In this document: positions 29,246-39,577 of the stretch, piece by piece
How positions within the stretch are numbered: position 1 is the stretch's first letter
Layout of the letters: every line of letters begins with the position of its first letter
DNA from: Flavobacteriales bacterium
Lineage (GTDB): Bacteria; Bacteroidota; Bacteroidia; CAIKAF01
Direction: 5' to 3'
DNA: 64,000 nt
NCBI GenBank assembly: GCA_026418175.1
Contig: JAOABX010000007.1
Location: forward strand, 1-64,000
Made by a program: the position numbers and the translations under genes
Notes under the pieces: generated by a model
Seen by the model: only the letters and a program-made list of their open reading frames with translations
The model's database searches: none
Told to the model about the DNA's origin: nothing

Positions 29246-32200
29246 TTAACGTTTTAATTCAATGTAACCAGTGATAGCATCTGAGTCGGGCGATGTTTTA
29301 AAGACAAAGAAGTAGGTTCCATCGGTTAGCCTACCGCTTCCTCCAATACCCATATTGCTGGTTCCATCCCAGTCGTTATTGTAAGGTGCAGCTTTATACA
29401 CAGCATCACCCCAACGGTTTAGAATTAGCAATTCATTATTGGGGAAATTATCTAACCCAACAATTTCAAACAAATCGTTTACTCCATCTCCATTCGGACT
29501 AAATCCATTGGGTATAAACAAGGCGTTACGCACAATAACCGTTACAGTGGCCGTATCACATTGTGTGATACATTTTGAAGAGCAGAGAACATACGTAAAT
29601 TGATCTGTACCACTAAATCCACTATTCGGAGTATAAACTATATCTTGTCCAGAAATGGTTATACTTCCATTGGTTGGATTAGCAATAACAGATATTGACC
29701 CCTGTCCATTATCGTTTAATGTAACACTCAAGGTAATGGGTGTATCAAAGTTTGTTGTTGCATTATCATTGGCTGCTGTTGGGTATGGATATACACCTAC
29801 TGTTTTAGTAGCAGAGGCAACACAGTTAAAATTATCAGTAATAGTAACTGTATATGTAGCTTGACCTGTAACTGAAACATTTATACTTTGCGAAGTAGCT
29901 CCAGTACTCCAGTTGTAAGTAGATGCTGTATTAGCACTTAGGGTAATATTTTCGCCAACACATGCAGTATCAGGTCCAGAAATTGTAGCCGTAAGTTGGC
30001 CGCTGCTAACATTCACAAAAACATTTTCAGAAACATTTGTACAGCCATTAGCCCCAGTAACTACAACTGCATATACCCCTGTTTGATTTACAGTTATAAA
30101 GGCTGTTGTTTCACCATTAGGCAACCAAGTATTATTTGTTGGACTGCTAGAAGTTAGAATCACACTTCCACCTTGGCAGAATGTTGTTGGTCCATTAGCT
30201 GTTACTGTAGGTTGTGGAGGTTGTGGATCAACAGTAACTGTTGTACAAACCTGCATTGTTGTGTCACATCCTACAGCCCTAACACATACAGATGCAGTTC
30301 CAAAGAAGGCTGGATCCCAGTTAACAGTAACTGTATTTGTTGTCCCAGCAACTGTACCGGCTGTAGGGGGTACAATGCTCCAAATATAGGAAGTAGCTCC
30401 AGGTGACGAAGTTGAATAATCTCCCGAACCAACACCTTGACAACGGAGTATAGGCCCAGCTGGTGCAGTAGGTAGAGGTTGCGTTGCATTGGTTACTACA
30501 TCCAATGAAGAAGTAGCACTTGGCCCGTTACAACCATCAGCATATACTGAAATTGTTGCTGTTCCAGCCCAAATTGGAGACCATGTTACTAATCCAGTAG
30601 GTGAAATAGTACCAGCTGCCGGAGGTGATATGCTCCATGTATAACCCGTTGCTCCAACCGCAGAAGTTAAATATTGATCAGTGCCTGGGCCAATACAACG
30701 AACTATGGTTCCAGCAGGGGTACTTGGTGTTCCCACTGTATTAACTACGGTGATGTTTTCACATACCGGACTACTGGGACCCCCACAGCCCAATGCAGAA
30801 ACACAAAGCTGTGCTGTACCCGCAAAATTTGGGTCCCAAGTTACTGAAGTTGTTCCCGTAAATGTGGTGTCTATTACATCATTGCCTGTTCCTGTTATAG
30901 TCCATTGGTAAGCCACTGCATTAGTAGCAGAGCTTACATATGTATCTGTACCTGCTCCCTGACAACGACTTAATAAGCCTGAAGGGGTAACGGGTGCCAT
31001 AACATTGGGTGATATATTTACCGAAATGCACGATGGAACACTAGGCCCATTACATCCATTGGCTGTAACGCAAATAATTGAAGCCCCATTGAATGATGCA
31101 TCCCAATTAATTAAAGCTGTATCTCCGATTCCAATATTGGTAACCGTATTTCCGGCACCTGTAATTGTCCAGTTAAAACCGGTTGCACCAATTCCTGAAG
31201 CAATAATTGTATCAATAGCGCTACCAGCACATCCATCAGCTGGTCCAGATAAAATCACCGGTTGCTGTACATTTTTATTGATGGTTACATTTAAACATGA
31301 TGGGGCAGTTAAGCCATTACAACCAACTGCCTGCACACAAACAGCAGCAGTACCATCATAACTTGGATTCCAAGTTATATTTCCGGTAGTTCCAGTTCCA
31401 CTTGCTGTATTTGGAGCAGTTACTGACCACACAAAATTTAATGCATTAGGATCTGCTGTAGTAGTATAATTTGTAACAGGTGCTCCTTGGCATAAAACTG
31501 TTGGGCCAGAAGGCGTAGTTGGAACAGATGCCGGAGGCGTTACTACTACTTGTGTATATACAGGTATTGACCATCCACAACATTGTTCTTTTACACTAAA
31601 GTAAATGTTATAAGTGGTTGTAACACCAGCAGATAGAGTAAAGCTGGGAGATGCAACGTTACTAATTACAATTGGAGTATTAGCATTGGTTGTAAACACC
31701 CTCCAATCATACTCAACTTCGCTTCCGGTTGGATTGGTATGGAATAAGGTAACAGACCCATTTGAACAAATTGTATCATCACTGATAGTTATAGTAGGTA
31801 TTGGTCGTGTTGCAGTTATGCGATGTAGGCCACGATACTGAGTCCCTCCAGCTGTAACACTGTATGTTCCTGTACTAGTATAGTATATGACTGCTGGAGT
31901 GGTTGTATTGTTATATGATGATGTTGTGGCATTTACATCGTTCACATAAAAAGCACCCCCAGGTAATGACCAGTTCCCTGCCCCATTCCGCGTAATTTCA
32001 ATCATGGAATTAGTGCATCCACGAGCATTTTCTAAATAATTGGTAGTAATATTAAGCGCATTGGGTAAAACACCACCGTTAGGTGAAGAATTAATTGTCA
32101 AAGAAAATCCAGTTAGTACGGGTTGTGAGGTTATTGGATTCCCAAATCCATCCCGACTAGCTATGGCCAATCTAACCCCATCACCCCCATTACCTCCGTT

Positions 32201-34771
32201 ACCGCCATTACCTCCATTACCACCTGGACCTCCCATCCCTCCAGCATTACAATCTGCATCACCATTAGCACAAGCGGCTGTGTACGGAGAACCTGGATAT
32301 GGAGTATAGCCAGGAATATTAGAGTAGCTACCATTAACTCTTCCTCCTCCTATTCCACCGGCACCCCCAGCACCACCAGTACCGCCGGTGCCACCGGCAC
32401 CTCCTACACCATTATTTCCAGAGTTGAGTAAGCAATCTGAAACAGTTCCACTGGAATTGAAATTAAATATCGCAAAAGTACTTCCACCTCCACGTCCACC
32501 AGAAGCGGCCCCGCCGCCGCCGCCGCCACCACCACCGCCGCCGCCGCCGCCGCCGGATCCATCACAACCATCATAATCCTCGTCAGCACCACCACCGCCG
32601 CCACCACCGCCGCCGCCACAACCTGGAGTACCATTTGTACCGTAAGAAGGCAAATAATACCCAGTAGCATAGCTGGCAGCTATTGTGGTTCCATTTGTTC
32701 CGTTTGATCCATGTGTACCTGGGTTTCCATTTCCTCCATATGGTGTTGATGTATTATTATTATCACAAGCTCCTTTTGGTCCTCCCGTTCCCCCTGGTGT
32801 AGAACATGGAGCAGGAGATGCGGACCCATTAGCGCCTGGTTGCGAAGGAGTATTATCACATGAATTATCTCCACCATCATCATCTCCTCCAATTCCACCA
32901 GCTCCACCATTACCACCATTACCCGCAGAACCTCCAATAGATGGGGCATTCGCTCCGCCAGTTCCAGCAGTTCCTGCACCTCCACCACTTCCAGGAGCAT
33001 CATTTCCACAAAAGAAAGGTACAGTTGAGTTTCCTTGCTGACCATTTCCCCCAGCTGTACCCGCTGATCCATTTGAACCATTTTGGCCTGCTACCCCATT
33101 GGTTGCGTTACCAGAAGTGATGTTACATCGGGTAATATTATATCCTGAACAGTTTCTAATTAAAACTCCATAATTACTTCTTCCATTTCCGGATGGGGTG
33201 GTTCCGGTTGAATTTCCGATATTGATGGTTAAATCTTGTAATGTCCAGTTATTCACCCCATCAGCTTTGATACCAACTACATGTTGTATATCATTATTAA
33301 TACTTTCAAATGCCAGGTTAGTATAGTTAATAGTTGTTGTACCCATTTGGCTGGATTTAACCCAAACACCAGAATTAATAGTATAACCACCATCTACTAC
33401 CACATTGGGTTTCATAATTGAAATTTGAGTTTCTGTATATGTACCATTACGCATACGTATTATATTCCGGGTACCAGAACTTCCACTGGCCAATTGCAAT
33501 GCCCGGCTAAGGGTAGCAACGGGGGCATTGATATACCCCAAGTTCAAATCATTACCGGTAGGTGCAGGCGCCACATAAATTATATCACATGCGTTATCAG
33601 CAATGGCTACTAAACAGGTAGAAGTAGCATCTGCAGCGGCACATCCGTCATTAGTAGTTAATGTGACTGTATAAGTTCCATTTGCTGGAAAAGTAATGTT
33701 TGTTGTACTGCTTGTTGGATTACTAATTACAACACCGGCTGGAGGTGTAACACTCCAGCTAAATCCAGTATTGTTTGCTACTGCACCAGCTGCCGGTGGT
33801 AATAAAGCGGAAAATACATACGGGGTATTAATAACGGCTGTACTACCACACACCGCACTTGTTATAGGAGGAGCTGCCGGGAAATATGTGACCCGAACAC
33901 ACTCTGATGCAGTAACTAATGAAGTAATGGTAAAATCGGGGGTGCAATTCGAACTCACTAAGCAGCGATATAGCCTTGTTCCTGGTGTCTGAGGAGGAGT
34001 GTAACTAGGTGAAGTAGCTCCAGGTATATTTACCCAACCACCAGAAGGGCAGTTAGTAGAAGGCGTTGGGCTAGCTGTAGAGGTATTTTCTTGCCATTGA
34101 TAATGCAAGCCTGTCGTCTGTCCAAATACGGAATTGACTGCTATATTAAGAGTAGTGGGCGTGCCAATACATAAAGTTCTATCTGCTCCACCGGCTGTAG
34201 GTTGCGTAGTAATGGTAGGGGGTGAAGCCCACGTCCATCGAATTCGAATAGCATAATAAAATGTTCCACATTGAAACACTCCATAATCATTCCATTGACA
34301 CGGAGGACTTGCAACATCTCTAAAAAATATACTGTATGTATTACATTGAGCTCTGTCATCATCACCAATAAATCCGGCTGAACAAGATGATTGGAATACG
34401 CAGTTGTTTGGACAATCTTTCTCCCATGCATCCGTTCGAATAAAAACAGTAGTTGCCGATGAATTAGTGCGTACCCGTAGGGTTGTTCCGGTTCCGAATA
34501 AAAATCCATTGGGTGCACAACTTACGCTGCCATTTGAACCACCTCCCGGAAAATTATCTCCGGAATAGAAACACTGTCCACCAGTTTCACTGGGATCAGC
34601 ATTATCTCGGGCCCAAGCATACCAAGTATATTCCGGGCCTCCACTTTGGTCTCCTCTTCCATCCCACCCCAAGTAACGAAGTTGAACTTCAAAGTTTACA
34701 TTCTGTGAAAAGCCTGAAAGGGCCGCAGCAAAAGAAAGCAATGCAGCATTAAGTGTACTTTTCCAATTCAT
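29246..34771 (-). CDS. 1841-aa gliding-motility-associated (T9SS type B) C-terminal domain protein with beta-helix, Gly-rich and tandem Ig-like regions
   Basis: Signal peptide; C-terminal FIPNGFSPNGDGVNDLFEIVGLDNFPNNELLILNRWGDAVYKAAPYNNDWDG...GTYFFVFKTSPDSDAITGYIELKR. Confidence 0.93.
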   Translation of the reverse strand: MNWKSTLNAALLSFAAALSGFSQNVNFEVQLRYLGWDGRGDQSGGPEYTWYAWARDNADPSETGGQCFYSGDNFPGGGSNGSVSCAPNGFLFGTGTTLRVRTNSSATTVFIRTDAWEKDCPNNCVFQSSCSAGFIGDDDRAQCNTYSIFFRDVASPPCQWNDYGVFQCGTFYYAIRIRWTWASPPTITTQPTAGGADRTLCIGTPTTLNIAVNSVFGQTTGLHYQWQENTSTASPTPSTNCPSGGWVNIPGATSPSYTPPQTPGTRLYRCLVSSNCTPDFTITSLVTASECVRVTYFPAAPPITSAVCGSTAVINTPYVFSALLPPAAGAVANNTGFSWSVTPPAGVVISNPTSSTTNITFPANGTYTVTLTTNDGCAAADATSTCLVAIADNACDIIYVAPAPTGNDLNLGYINAPVATLSRALQLASGSSGTRNIIRMRNGTYTETQISIMKPNVVVDGGYTINSGVWVKSSQMGTTTINYTNLAFESINNDIQHVVGIKADGVNNWTLQDLTINIGNSTGTTPSGNGRSNYGVLIRNCSGYNITRCNITSGNATNGVAGQNGSNGSAGTAGGNGQQGNSTVPFFCGNDAPGSGGGAGTAGTGGANAPSIGGSAGNGGNGGAGGIGGDDDGGDNSCDNTPSQPGANGSASPAPCSTPGGTGGPKGACDNNNTSTPYGGNGNPGTHGSNGTNGTTIAASYATGYYLPSYGTNGTPGCGGGGGGGGGGADEDYDGCDGSGGGGGGGGGGGGGGGAASGGRGGGSTFAIFNFNSSGTVSDCLLNSGNNGVGGAGGTGGTGGAGGAGGIGGGRVNGSYSNIPGYTPYPGSPYTAACANGDADCNAGGMGGPGGNGGNGGNGGNGGDGVRLAIASRDGFGNPITSQPVLTGFSLTINSSPNGGVLPNALNITTNYLENARGCTNSMIEITRNGAGNWSLPGGAFYVNDVNATTSSYNNTTTPAVIYYTSTGTYSVTAGGTQYRGLHRITATRPIPTITISDDTICSNGSVTLFHTNPTGSEVEYDWRVFTTNANTPIVISNVASPSFTLSAGVTTTYNIYFSVKEQCCGWSIPVYTQVVVTPPASVPTTPSGPTVLCQGAPVTNYTTTADPNALNFVWSVTAPNTASGTGTTGNITWNPSYDGTAAVCVQAVGCNGLTAPSCLNVTINKNVQQPVILSGPADGCAGSAIDTIIASGIGATGFNWTITGAGNTVTNIGIGDTALINWDASFNGASIICVTANGCNGPSVPSCISVNISPNVMAPVTPSGLLSRCQGAGTDTYVSSATNAVAYQWTITGTGNDVIDTTFTGTTSVTWDPNFAGTAQLCVSALGCGGPSSPVCENITVVNTVGTPSTPAGTIVRCIGPGTDQYLTSAVGATGYTWSISPPAAGTISPTGLVTWSPIWAGTATISVYADGCNGPSATSSLDVVTNATQPLPTAPAGPILRCQGVGSGDYSTSSPGATSYIWSIVPPTAGTVAGTTNTVTVNWDPAFFGTASVCVRAVGCDTTMQVCTTVTVDPQPPQPTVTANGPTTFCQGGSVILTSSSPTNNTWLPNGETTAFITVNQTGVYAVVVTGANGCTNVSENVFVNVSSGQLTATISGPDTACVGENITLSANTASTYNWSTGATSQSINVSVTGQATYTVTITDNFNCVASATKTVGVYPYPTAANDNATTNFDTPITLSVTLNDNGQGSISVIANPTNGSITISGQDIVYTPNSGFSGTDQFTYVLCSSKCITQCDTATVTVIVRNALFIPNGFSPNGDGVNDLFEIVGLDNFPNNELLILNRWGDAVYKAAPYNNDWDGTSNMGIGGSGRLTDGTYFFVFKTSPDSDAITGYIELKR
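30208..31535 (-). repeat. Five tandem ~85-aa Ig-like repeats in the T9SS type B protein
   Basis: Recurring P(T/S)PxGxxxRCQGxGxxxYxxSxxxAxxYxWxI...TxxVxWDPxFxGTAxxCVxAxGCxGPSxP. Confidence 0.8.
32170..33105 (-). repeat. Gly-rich low-complexity region with GGC/GGT triplet microsatellites
   Basis: Encodes GCGGGGGGGGGGADEDYDGCDGSGGGGGGGGGGGGGGGAASGGRGGG and GGNGGNGGNGGNGGDG; plus strand shows ccgccgccgccgccaccaccacc runs. Confidence 0.9.
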
Positions 34772-34775
34772 ATAT

Positions 34776-34812
34776 GGACAGTTTTATTGAGTTCTAGTAA
34801 TAAAATCTGTCC
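34776..34812 (-). promoter_or_regulatory. Leader hairpin abutting the start codon of the 1841-aa protein gene
   Basis: Minus-strand GGACAG(a)TTTTATT-ACTAGAACTC-AATAAAACTGTCC-ATAT-ATG; 13 bp with a 1-nt bulge. Confidence 0.65.
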
Positions 34813-34940
34813 GAAATTAAAAAATGTTAAATAAAAAGCAAGGGGTATGTGAAAAAAATTGTTTGAAAATTAAACAACCTTAAAACAATAATTAAAACAC
34901 ACTTAATAATTATTTTGTGGAACTACGACTTAAAAAAACA

Positions 34941-37133
34941 TCAATTCCCCAAATCAGATATAAACTTAATACGCATCAAGCGTAATTCATGCTCTTCATA
35001 TACATCACCATATTCATCCAACACTGCATCTAATGAACCGTTATCTGATTCGCGTAATAAATCGAAAATTTCTTCCTGATCTTCGGGTTCTATGAGTTTA
35101 TTTAAGTAATAGCTTAAATCAAGCCTGGTTCCAGAATTAACAATGCTTTCCAATTCCTGAATCAATTCATCCATTTCTACTCCTTTGTTCTTGGCAAAAT
35201 CATGCAAAGGTAGTTTCCGATCAATAGCCTGGATAATGGAAACCTTCATGGCTGATTTATTGGCAACGGTTTTTACCGTAAAATCAAACGGACGTTCAAT
35301 TTCATTTTCTTCTACATATTTTGAAATTACTTCCAGGAATGGCTTTCCAAATTTTTGGGCCTTGCCTTCGCCCACTCCTGAAATATTTTTCAATTCGTCC
35401 ATCGTGATGGGATACTGTGTAGCCATTTCCTCCAGCGATGGATCCTGGAAAATTACAAAAGGTGGAAGATTTTGTTTTTTTGCGATTTGCTTGCGAACAT
35501 CTTTTAACATGTTCAGTAATGTTTCGTCTAGTGCACTTCCACCCTTTTGTTTAGTAATAATAGCATCATCATCTTCTTCAGTGTCATAATCTCTGTCGCG
35601 GGTAAATAATATTGGCTCTGGATGTTGCATATATTCCAGTCCTTTTTCATTCATGTAAAGAGTGCCATAATTTTCAATCTCCTTGCTTATGAAATTATTT
35701 ACCAGTGCTTGCCTAATTACCGCATGCCAAAAACGTTCATCTTCATAATCTCCTTTGCCAAATACTTCCAACAGATTATGCTTGTATTGCTTTACGGCAT
35801 TATTTTCTTTTCCTGTAAGAACAGCTACCAAATGATTGGCTTTAAACTTACCTTTCACTTCTGTCATTACCTCCAATAATAGCAAGAGATGTTCCTGTGC
35901 ATCAAATTTTTCGCGGGGATGTGCGCAATTATCACACATTTCATTACAATGGGCTTCATCAAAATCTTCACCAAAATAATGCAATAGGGCTTTGCGGCGG
36001 CAACTACTCGTTTCGGCAAATGCTACTACTTCTTGCATTAGCAGTTTATTTATTTCCTGCTCTGCAATAGGTTTTCCACTAAGCAATTTTTCAAGCTTTA
36101 CAATATCATCATACGCATAAAAGGCAATGCATTTACCCTCACCTCCATCACGTCCGGCACGACCTGTTTCCTGATAATAGCTTTCTAAACTTTTGGGAAT
36201 ATCATGGTGTATAATGTATCGAATATCGGGCTTATCAATACCCATTCCAAAAGCAATGGTTGCTACAATCACATCTACCTCCTGCATGAGAAACATATCC
36301 TGATTGCGTGAACGTGTTTTGGCATCCATCCCGGCATGGTACGGCACCGCACTTACCCCGTTTACTTGCAGCATTTCAGCAAGCTCTTCTACTTTTTTTC
36401 GACTTTGACAATATACTATGCCCGATTTGCCAGGTTGGCTTTTTACATATTTGATAATTTCTTTATTGACGTTCTTTTTGGGCCTGATTTCATAATACAA
36501 ATTAGCCCGGTTAAAAGAATCCTTAAAAACAGTAGCATCACTCATCCCCAAGTTTTTAAGAATATCATGCTGCACTTTAGGAGTAGCTGTAGCAGTAAGA
36601 GCAATGATGGGCACACGGTCAATAGCTTCAATAATGGGTCGTAATCTGCGATATTCCGGACGAAAATCATGCCCCCATTCAGAAATACAATGCGCTTCAT
36701 CAATAGCGAAAAAAGAAATTTTTATACTTTGTAAAAATTGTACATTCTCTTCTTTGGTAAGAGATTCTGGGGCCACGTACAATAATTTAGTAACACCATT
36801 GATTATATCTTTTTTCACTATGTCTCGCTCTGACTTTGAAAGGGAGGAATTAAAGAAGTGTGCCACCCCATCAATATCTCCATATCCACGGATTGAATCT
36901 ACTTGGTTTTTCATTAAGGCAATGAGGGGAGAAACCACTATAGCTGTACCTTCGCTAATTAAAGCTGGCAACTGATAGCACATAGATTTGCCACCACCGG
37001 TAGGCATAATAACAAACGTATCCTTACCGCTTAGCAGGTTTTTGATTATAGCCTCCTGTTGGCCTTTGAATTTATCAAATCCAAAAACTTTCTTTAATTG
37101 CTCTGATAAAGTATATTCTTCAATCAACGGCAT
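34941..37133 (-). CDS. recQ: ATP-dependent DNA helicase RecQ
   Basis: VIMPTGGGKSMCYQLPAL, DEAHC, ATATATPKVQ, zinc-binding CRRKALLHYFGEDFDEAHCNEMCDNC, HRDC-like domain. Confidence 0.95.
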   Translation of the reverse strand: MPLIEEYTLSEQLKKVFGFDKFKGQQEAIIKNLLSGKDTFVIMPTGGGKSMCYQLPALISEGTAIVVSPLIALMKNQVDSIRGYGDIDGVAHFFNSSLSKSERDIVKKDIINGVTKLLYVAPESLTKEENVQFLQSIKISFFAIDEAHCISEWGHDFRPEYRRLRPIIEAIDRVPIIALTATATPKVQHDILKNLGMSDATVFKDSFNRANLYYEIRPKKNVNKEIIKYVKSQPGKSGIVYCQSRKKVEELAEMLQVNGVSAVPYHAGMDAKTRSRNQDMFLMQEVDVIVATIAFGMGIDKPDIRYIIHHDIPKSLESYYQETGRAGRDGGEGKCIAFYAYDDIVKLEKLLSGKPIAEQEINKLLMQEVVAFAETSSCRRKALLHYFGEDFDEAHCNEMCDNCAHPREKFDAQEHLLLLLEVMTEVKGKFKANHLVAVLTGKENNAVKQYKHNLLEVFGKGDYEDERFWHAVIRQALVNNFISKEIENYGTLYMNEKGLEYMQHPEPILFTRDRDYDTEEDDDAIITKQKGGSALDETLLNMLKDVRKQIAKKQNLPPFVIFQDPSLEEMATQYPITMDELKNISGVGEGKAQKFGKPFLEVISKYVEENEIERPFDFTVKTVANKSAMKVSIIQAIDRKLPLHDFAKNKGVEMDELIQELESIVNSGTRLDLSYYLNKLIEPEDQEEIFDLLRESDNGSLDAVLDEYGDVYEEHELRLMRIKFISDLGN

Positions 37134-37187
37134 AACCTTTCACTTATTAATTAAATATACAAAAACACTTTTAAACGCAAGTTGAAA

Positions 37188-37949
37188 TCATTTATTTTTT
37201 TCTTTTATATCCCAGCCAAAACGTTTTTTTAATTGCTTGGCAGTTAATTCAATTATCTGCACTTGCATAGGTATATCAGTTAGCGGACGGTCAAAACCAC
37301 CGGTTGGGGTGGCTGCAATTTTATCCACCACATCCAACCCGCTAATGACTTCGCCAAATACTGTGTATTGCATATCCAAATGCGGTGCGCCACCCAGTGT
37401 TATATAATCCTGAATAGCTTGTTCCGTAAAATGGAAATCAGTAACTCCAGCCATTTGGCTAAGATAATTTTCCATGTTTTGCAAAGCTTCACGGGAAAAT
37501 TTGGTTCCTTGTACGATATAAAACTGCGATCCGGAAGATTCTCTGTTTGGATTAACTGCATCCCCCATACGTGCAGCTGCTAATGCTCCCTTTTTATGAT
37601 GAAATTGTGGCAGTATTTCGGCTGGCAATGTATATCCTGGCCCCCCCTTGCCAATATCAAGCTGATTGCCACCCGGCTTGCTATTGGGATCACCTCCCTG
37701 AATCATAAAATCTTTAATCACTCGATGAAACAAAGTGCCATTGTAAAATCCCTCTTTGGTTAATTTAATGAAATTATCACGGTGGCGAGGAGTTTCATCA
37801 TACAACCAAATGTAAATTTTACCCAAATCAGTAGTTATTTCTACTATCTCGTATTTTTTAGCACCTGATCCAGTAGTGCAGCCTAACCCTGCAAGTACGA
37901 ACAATGCTAAAAAAAGATGAGCAACCTGTTTCTTTAACCCGTATTTCAT
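37188..37949 (-). CDS. Peptidylprolyl isomerase, cyclophilin-type lipoprotein
   Basis: Lipobox LAGLGCTTG; FHRVIKDFMIQGGDPNS; GSQFYIVQGTKF. Confidence 0.93.
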   Translation of the reverse strand: MKYGLKKQVAHLFLALFVLAGLGCTTGSGAKKYEIVEITTDLGKIYIWLYDETPRHRDNFIKLTKEGFYNGTLFHRVIKDFMIQGGDPNSKPGGNQLDIGKGGPGYTLPAEILPQFHHKKGALAAARMGDAVNPNRESSGSQFYIVQGTKFSREALQNMENYLSQMAGVTDFHFTEQAIQDYITLGGAPHLDMQYTVFGEVISGLDVVDKIAATPTGGFDRPLTDIPMQVQIIELTAKQLKKRFGWDIKEKNK

Positions 37950-38040
37950 ATTTTTATCTTTATAAAGTTAACAATAACATAGTATCAAATAGCAAATTTT
38001 AAGGGTTTTTAAATATTACTTTTGTAGAAAATTACAACTA

Positions 38041-39513
38041 ATGATTAAACCATTTTTCCCAGTAATTTTAGGTACTATTACTTTGATTGCATGTACCCCT
38101 TCTTCAAAAAGGGATGCGAATATCGAAAAAAAAACAGAAAATCAGTACACACTTTTTAAACCTGTAGCACCAGTTGATGATACCCAAGAGTTAATTCTTC
38201 CTGAAGGTTTTGATTATAATATTCTTTTTTCAGAAGGTGATACGGTAGAAACCTCTGTAGGTTTAGGATTGGCAAAAGCCAATCACGACTTGATCATTTA
38301 TCTTCCCATTAACGGTAGTGCTGAGCACGGTCATCTGTATGTAAGCCATGAAACACTCACCGCGGATCCAATTACCGGAGATGGAGGGGGGGCAACGATA
38401 GTTGAAATAAAAAAAGAAAACGGCAAATGGAAAACTATTGGAATTAAAAAAAATGTTGACTTCAGTTCAGTTGGTGGAACTGTTTATAATTGCGGTGGAA
38501 CTATAACACCCAAGGGAACTATTTTAACCGGCGAAGAGCTCTTTCCTGATTCTGAAAAAAAATTATTGGATAAAAAATTCAAATCCCTGAAAGGGATGAA
38601 TGGGCTTTCTCTTACTGAAAATTTTGGATGGATGGTAGAAGTAGATCCCGTAAGTGGCAAAGCCATTCAAAAAATTTACAACTTTGGCCGATACACACAC
38701 GAAGATGCTTTTTGCACTCCGAATGGAAAAACCATATACTTAACTGATGACCACTATCCTGCTGTGTTTTTCAAATTTGAATGTGAACAACCCAACGACT
38801 ATAGCAAAGGTCAACTTTATGCTTACAAACAATCAACTGATGGGAATAGCGGTGAATGGATTGCATTACCCATGGATTTAAAATCGTTGGTAAATGCTAG
38901 AGAAGTGGCTATTCGTTTAGGCGCTACTATGTTTGTAAGGTTGGAATGGATTAAAGAATACGATGGGAAATTATACATCAGTGAAACCGGTAATGACAGT
39001 ACTGATTTTAGTTTATGGATTAAGAAAGGTGGTTCAATTCCTGCCTATTTGGAATCCAAAAAATATGCTGAAGGGAAATATCACGATCCGTTTGGCGGGA
39101 TTTTAGAATTTGATATAAAGACCAATCGCATGCGTGAATTCCTGGCCGGTGGCCCAATTGAAAAAGATGGTGGTCATTTTAGCAGCCCTGACGGTTTGTT
39201 CATTGCAAATATTCGAAATAATCCATACTTAATTATCAGTGAAGACCTTACCGGATTGAGTCAAGGCAGAGTATCAGCTACAGCAGAGAAAAACGGATGG
39301 ATAATCAACGAAATTTATTTCTTAGACTTAACGCTTAAAAATCCTACACGAAACGACCTATTACGTTTTGCAGTAGCTCCCCGAGGATGCGAAACCACAG
39401 GAAGTTATTTTACCCCTGATGGAAAAACCTATTTTGTTAATATCCAACATCCGGATAAAGAAAATCCTGTCCCATTCAACAAAAGTACAACCATTGCTAT
39501 TCAAGGTTTTTGA
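38041..39513 (+). CDS. PhoX-like/DUF839 family protein
   Basis: LPEGFDYNILFSEGD...GHLYVSHETLT...GGTVYNCGGTITPKGTILTGEE. Confidence 0.8.
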   Translation: MIKPFFPVILGTITLIACTPSSKRDANIEKKTENQYTLFKPVAPVDDTQELILPEGFDYNILFSEGDTVETSVGLGLAKANHDLIIYLPINGSAEHGHLYVSHETLTADPITGDGGGATIVEIKKENGKWKTIGIKKNVDFSSVGGTVYNCGGTITPKGTILTGEELFPDSEKKLLDKKFKSLKGMNGLSLTENFGWMVEVDPVSGKAIQKIYNFGRYTHEDAFCTPNGKTIYLTDDHYPAVFFKFECEQPNDYSKGQLYAYKQSTDGNSGEWIALPMDLKSLVNAREVAIRLGATMFVRLEWIKEYDGKLYISETGNDSTDFSLWIKKGGSIPAYLESKKYAEGKYHDPFGGILEFDIKTNRMREFLAGGPIEKDGGHFSSPDGLFIANIRNNPYLIISEDLTGLSQGRVSATAEKNGWIINEIYFLDLTLKNPTRNDLLRFAVAPRGCETTGSYFTPDGKTYFVNIQHPDKENPVPFNKSTTIAIQGF

Positions 39514-39577
39514 AAACACTGAATATGGTAAATACTTATCATCAAGGTTTTTTATTTTTGGGTAAAATAAAATAAAC

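Noticed and set aside
32040-33041. Proline-rich ORFs (32040..32309, 32388..32576, 32685..33041) and minus-strand alternate-frame ORFs 32404..32670, 32680..33081
   Set aside because: Artefacts of the Gly-rich GGN repeats read in other frames (poly-Pro or Met/Val/Glu-rich text).
32160-33110. Repetitive ccattaccaccattacc / ccgccgccg DNA considered as CRISPR or VNTR non-coding array
   Set aside because: Repeats are in-frame Gly codons within a long continuous ORF; no unique spacers of constant length and no cas genes.
34859-34877. ttgtttgaaaattaaacaa inverted repeat upstream of the 1841-aa gene
   Set aside because: Only 6-bp arms in AT-rich sequence; plausible by chance.
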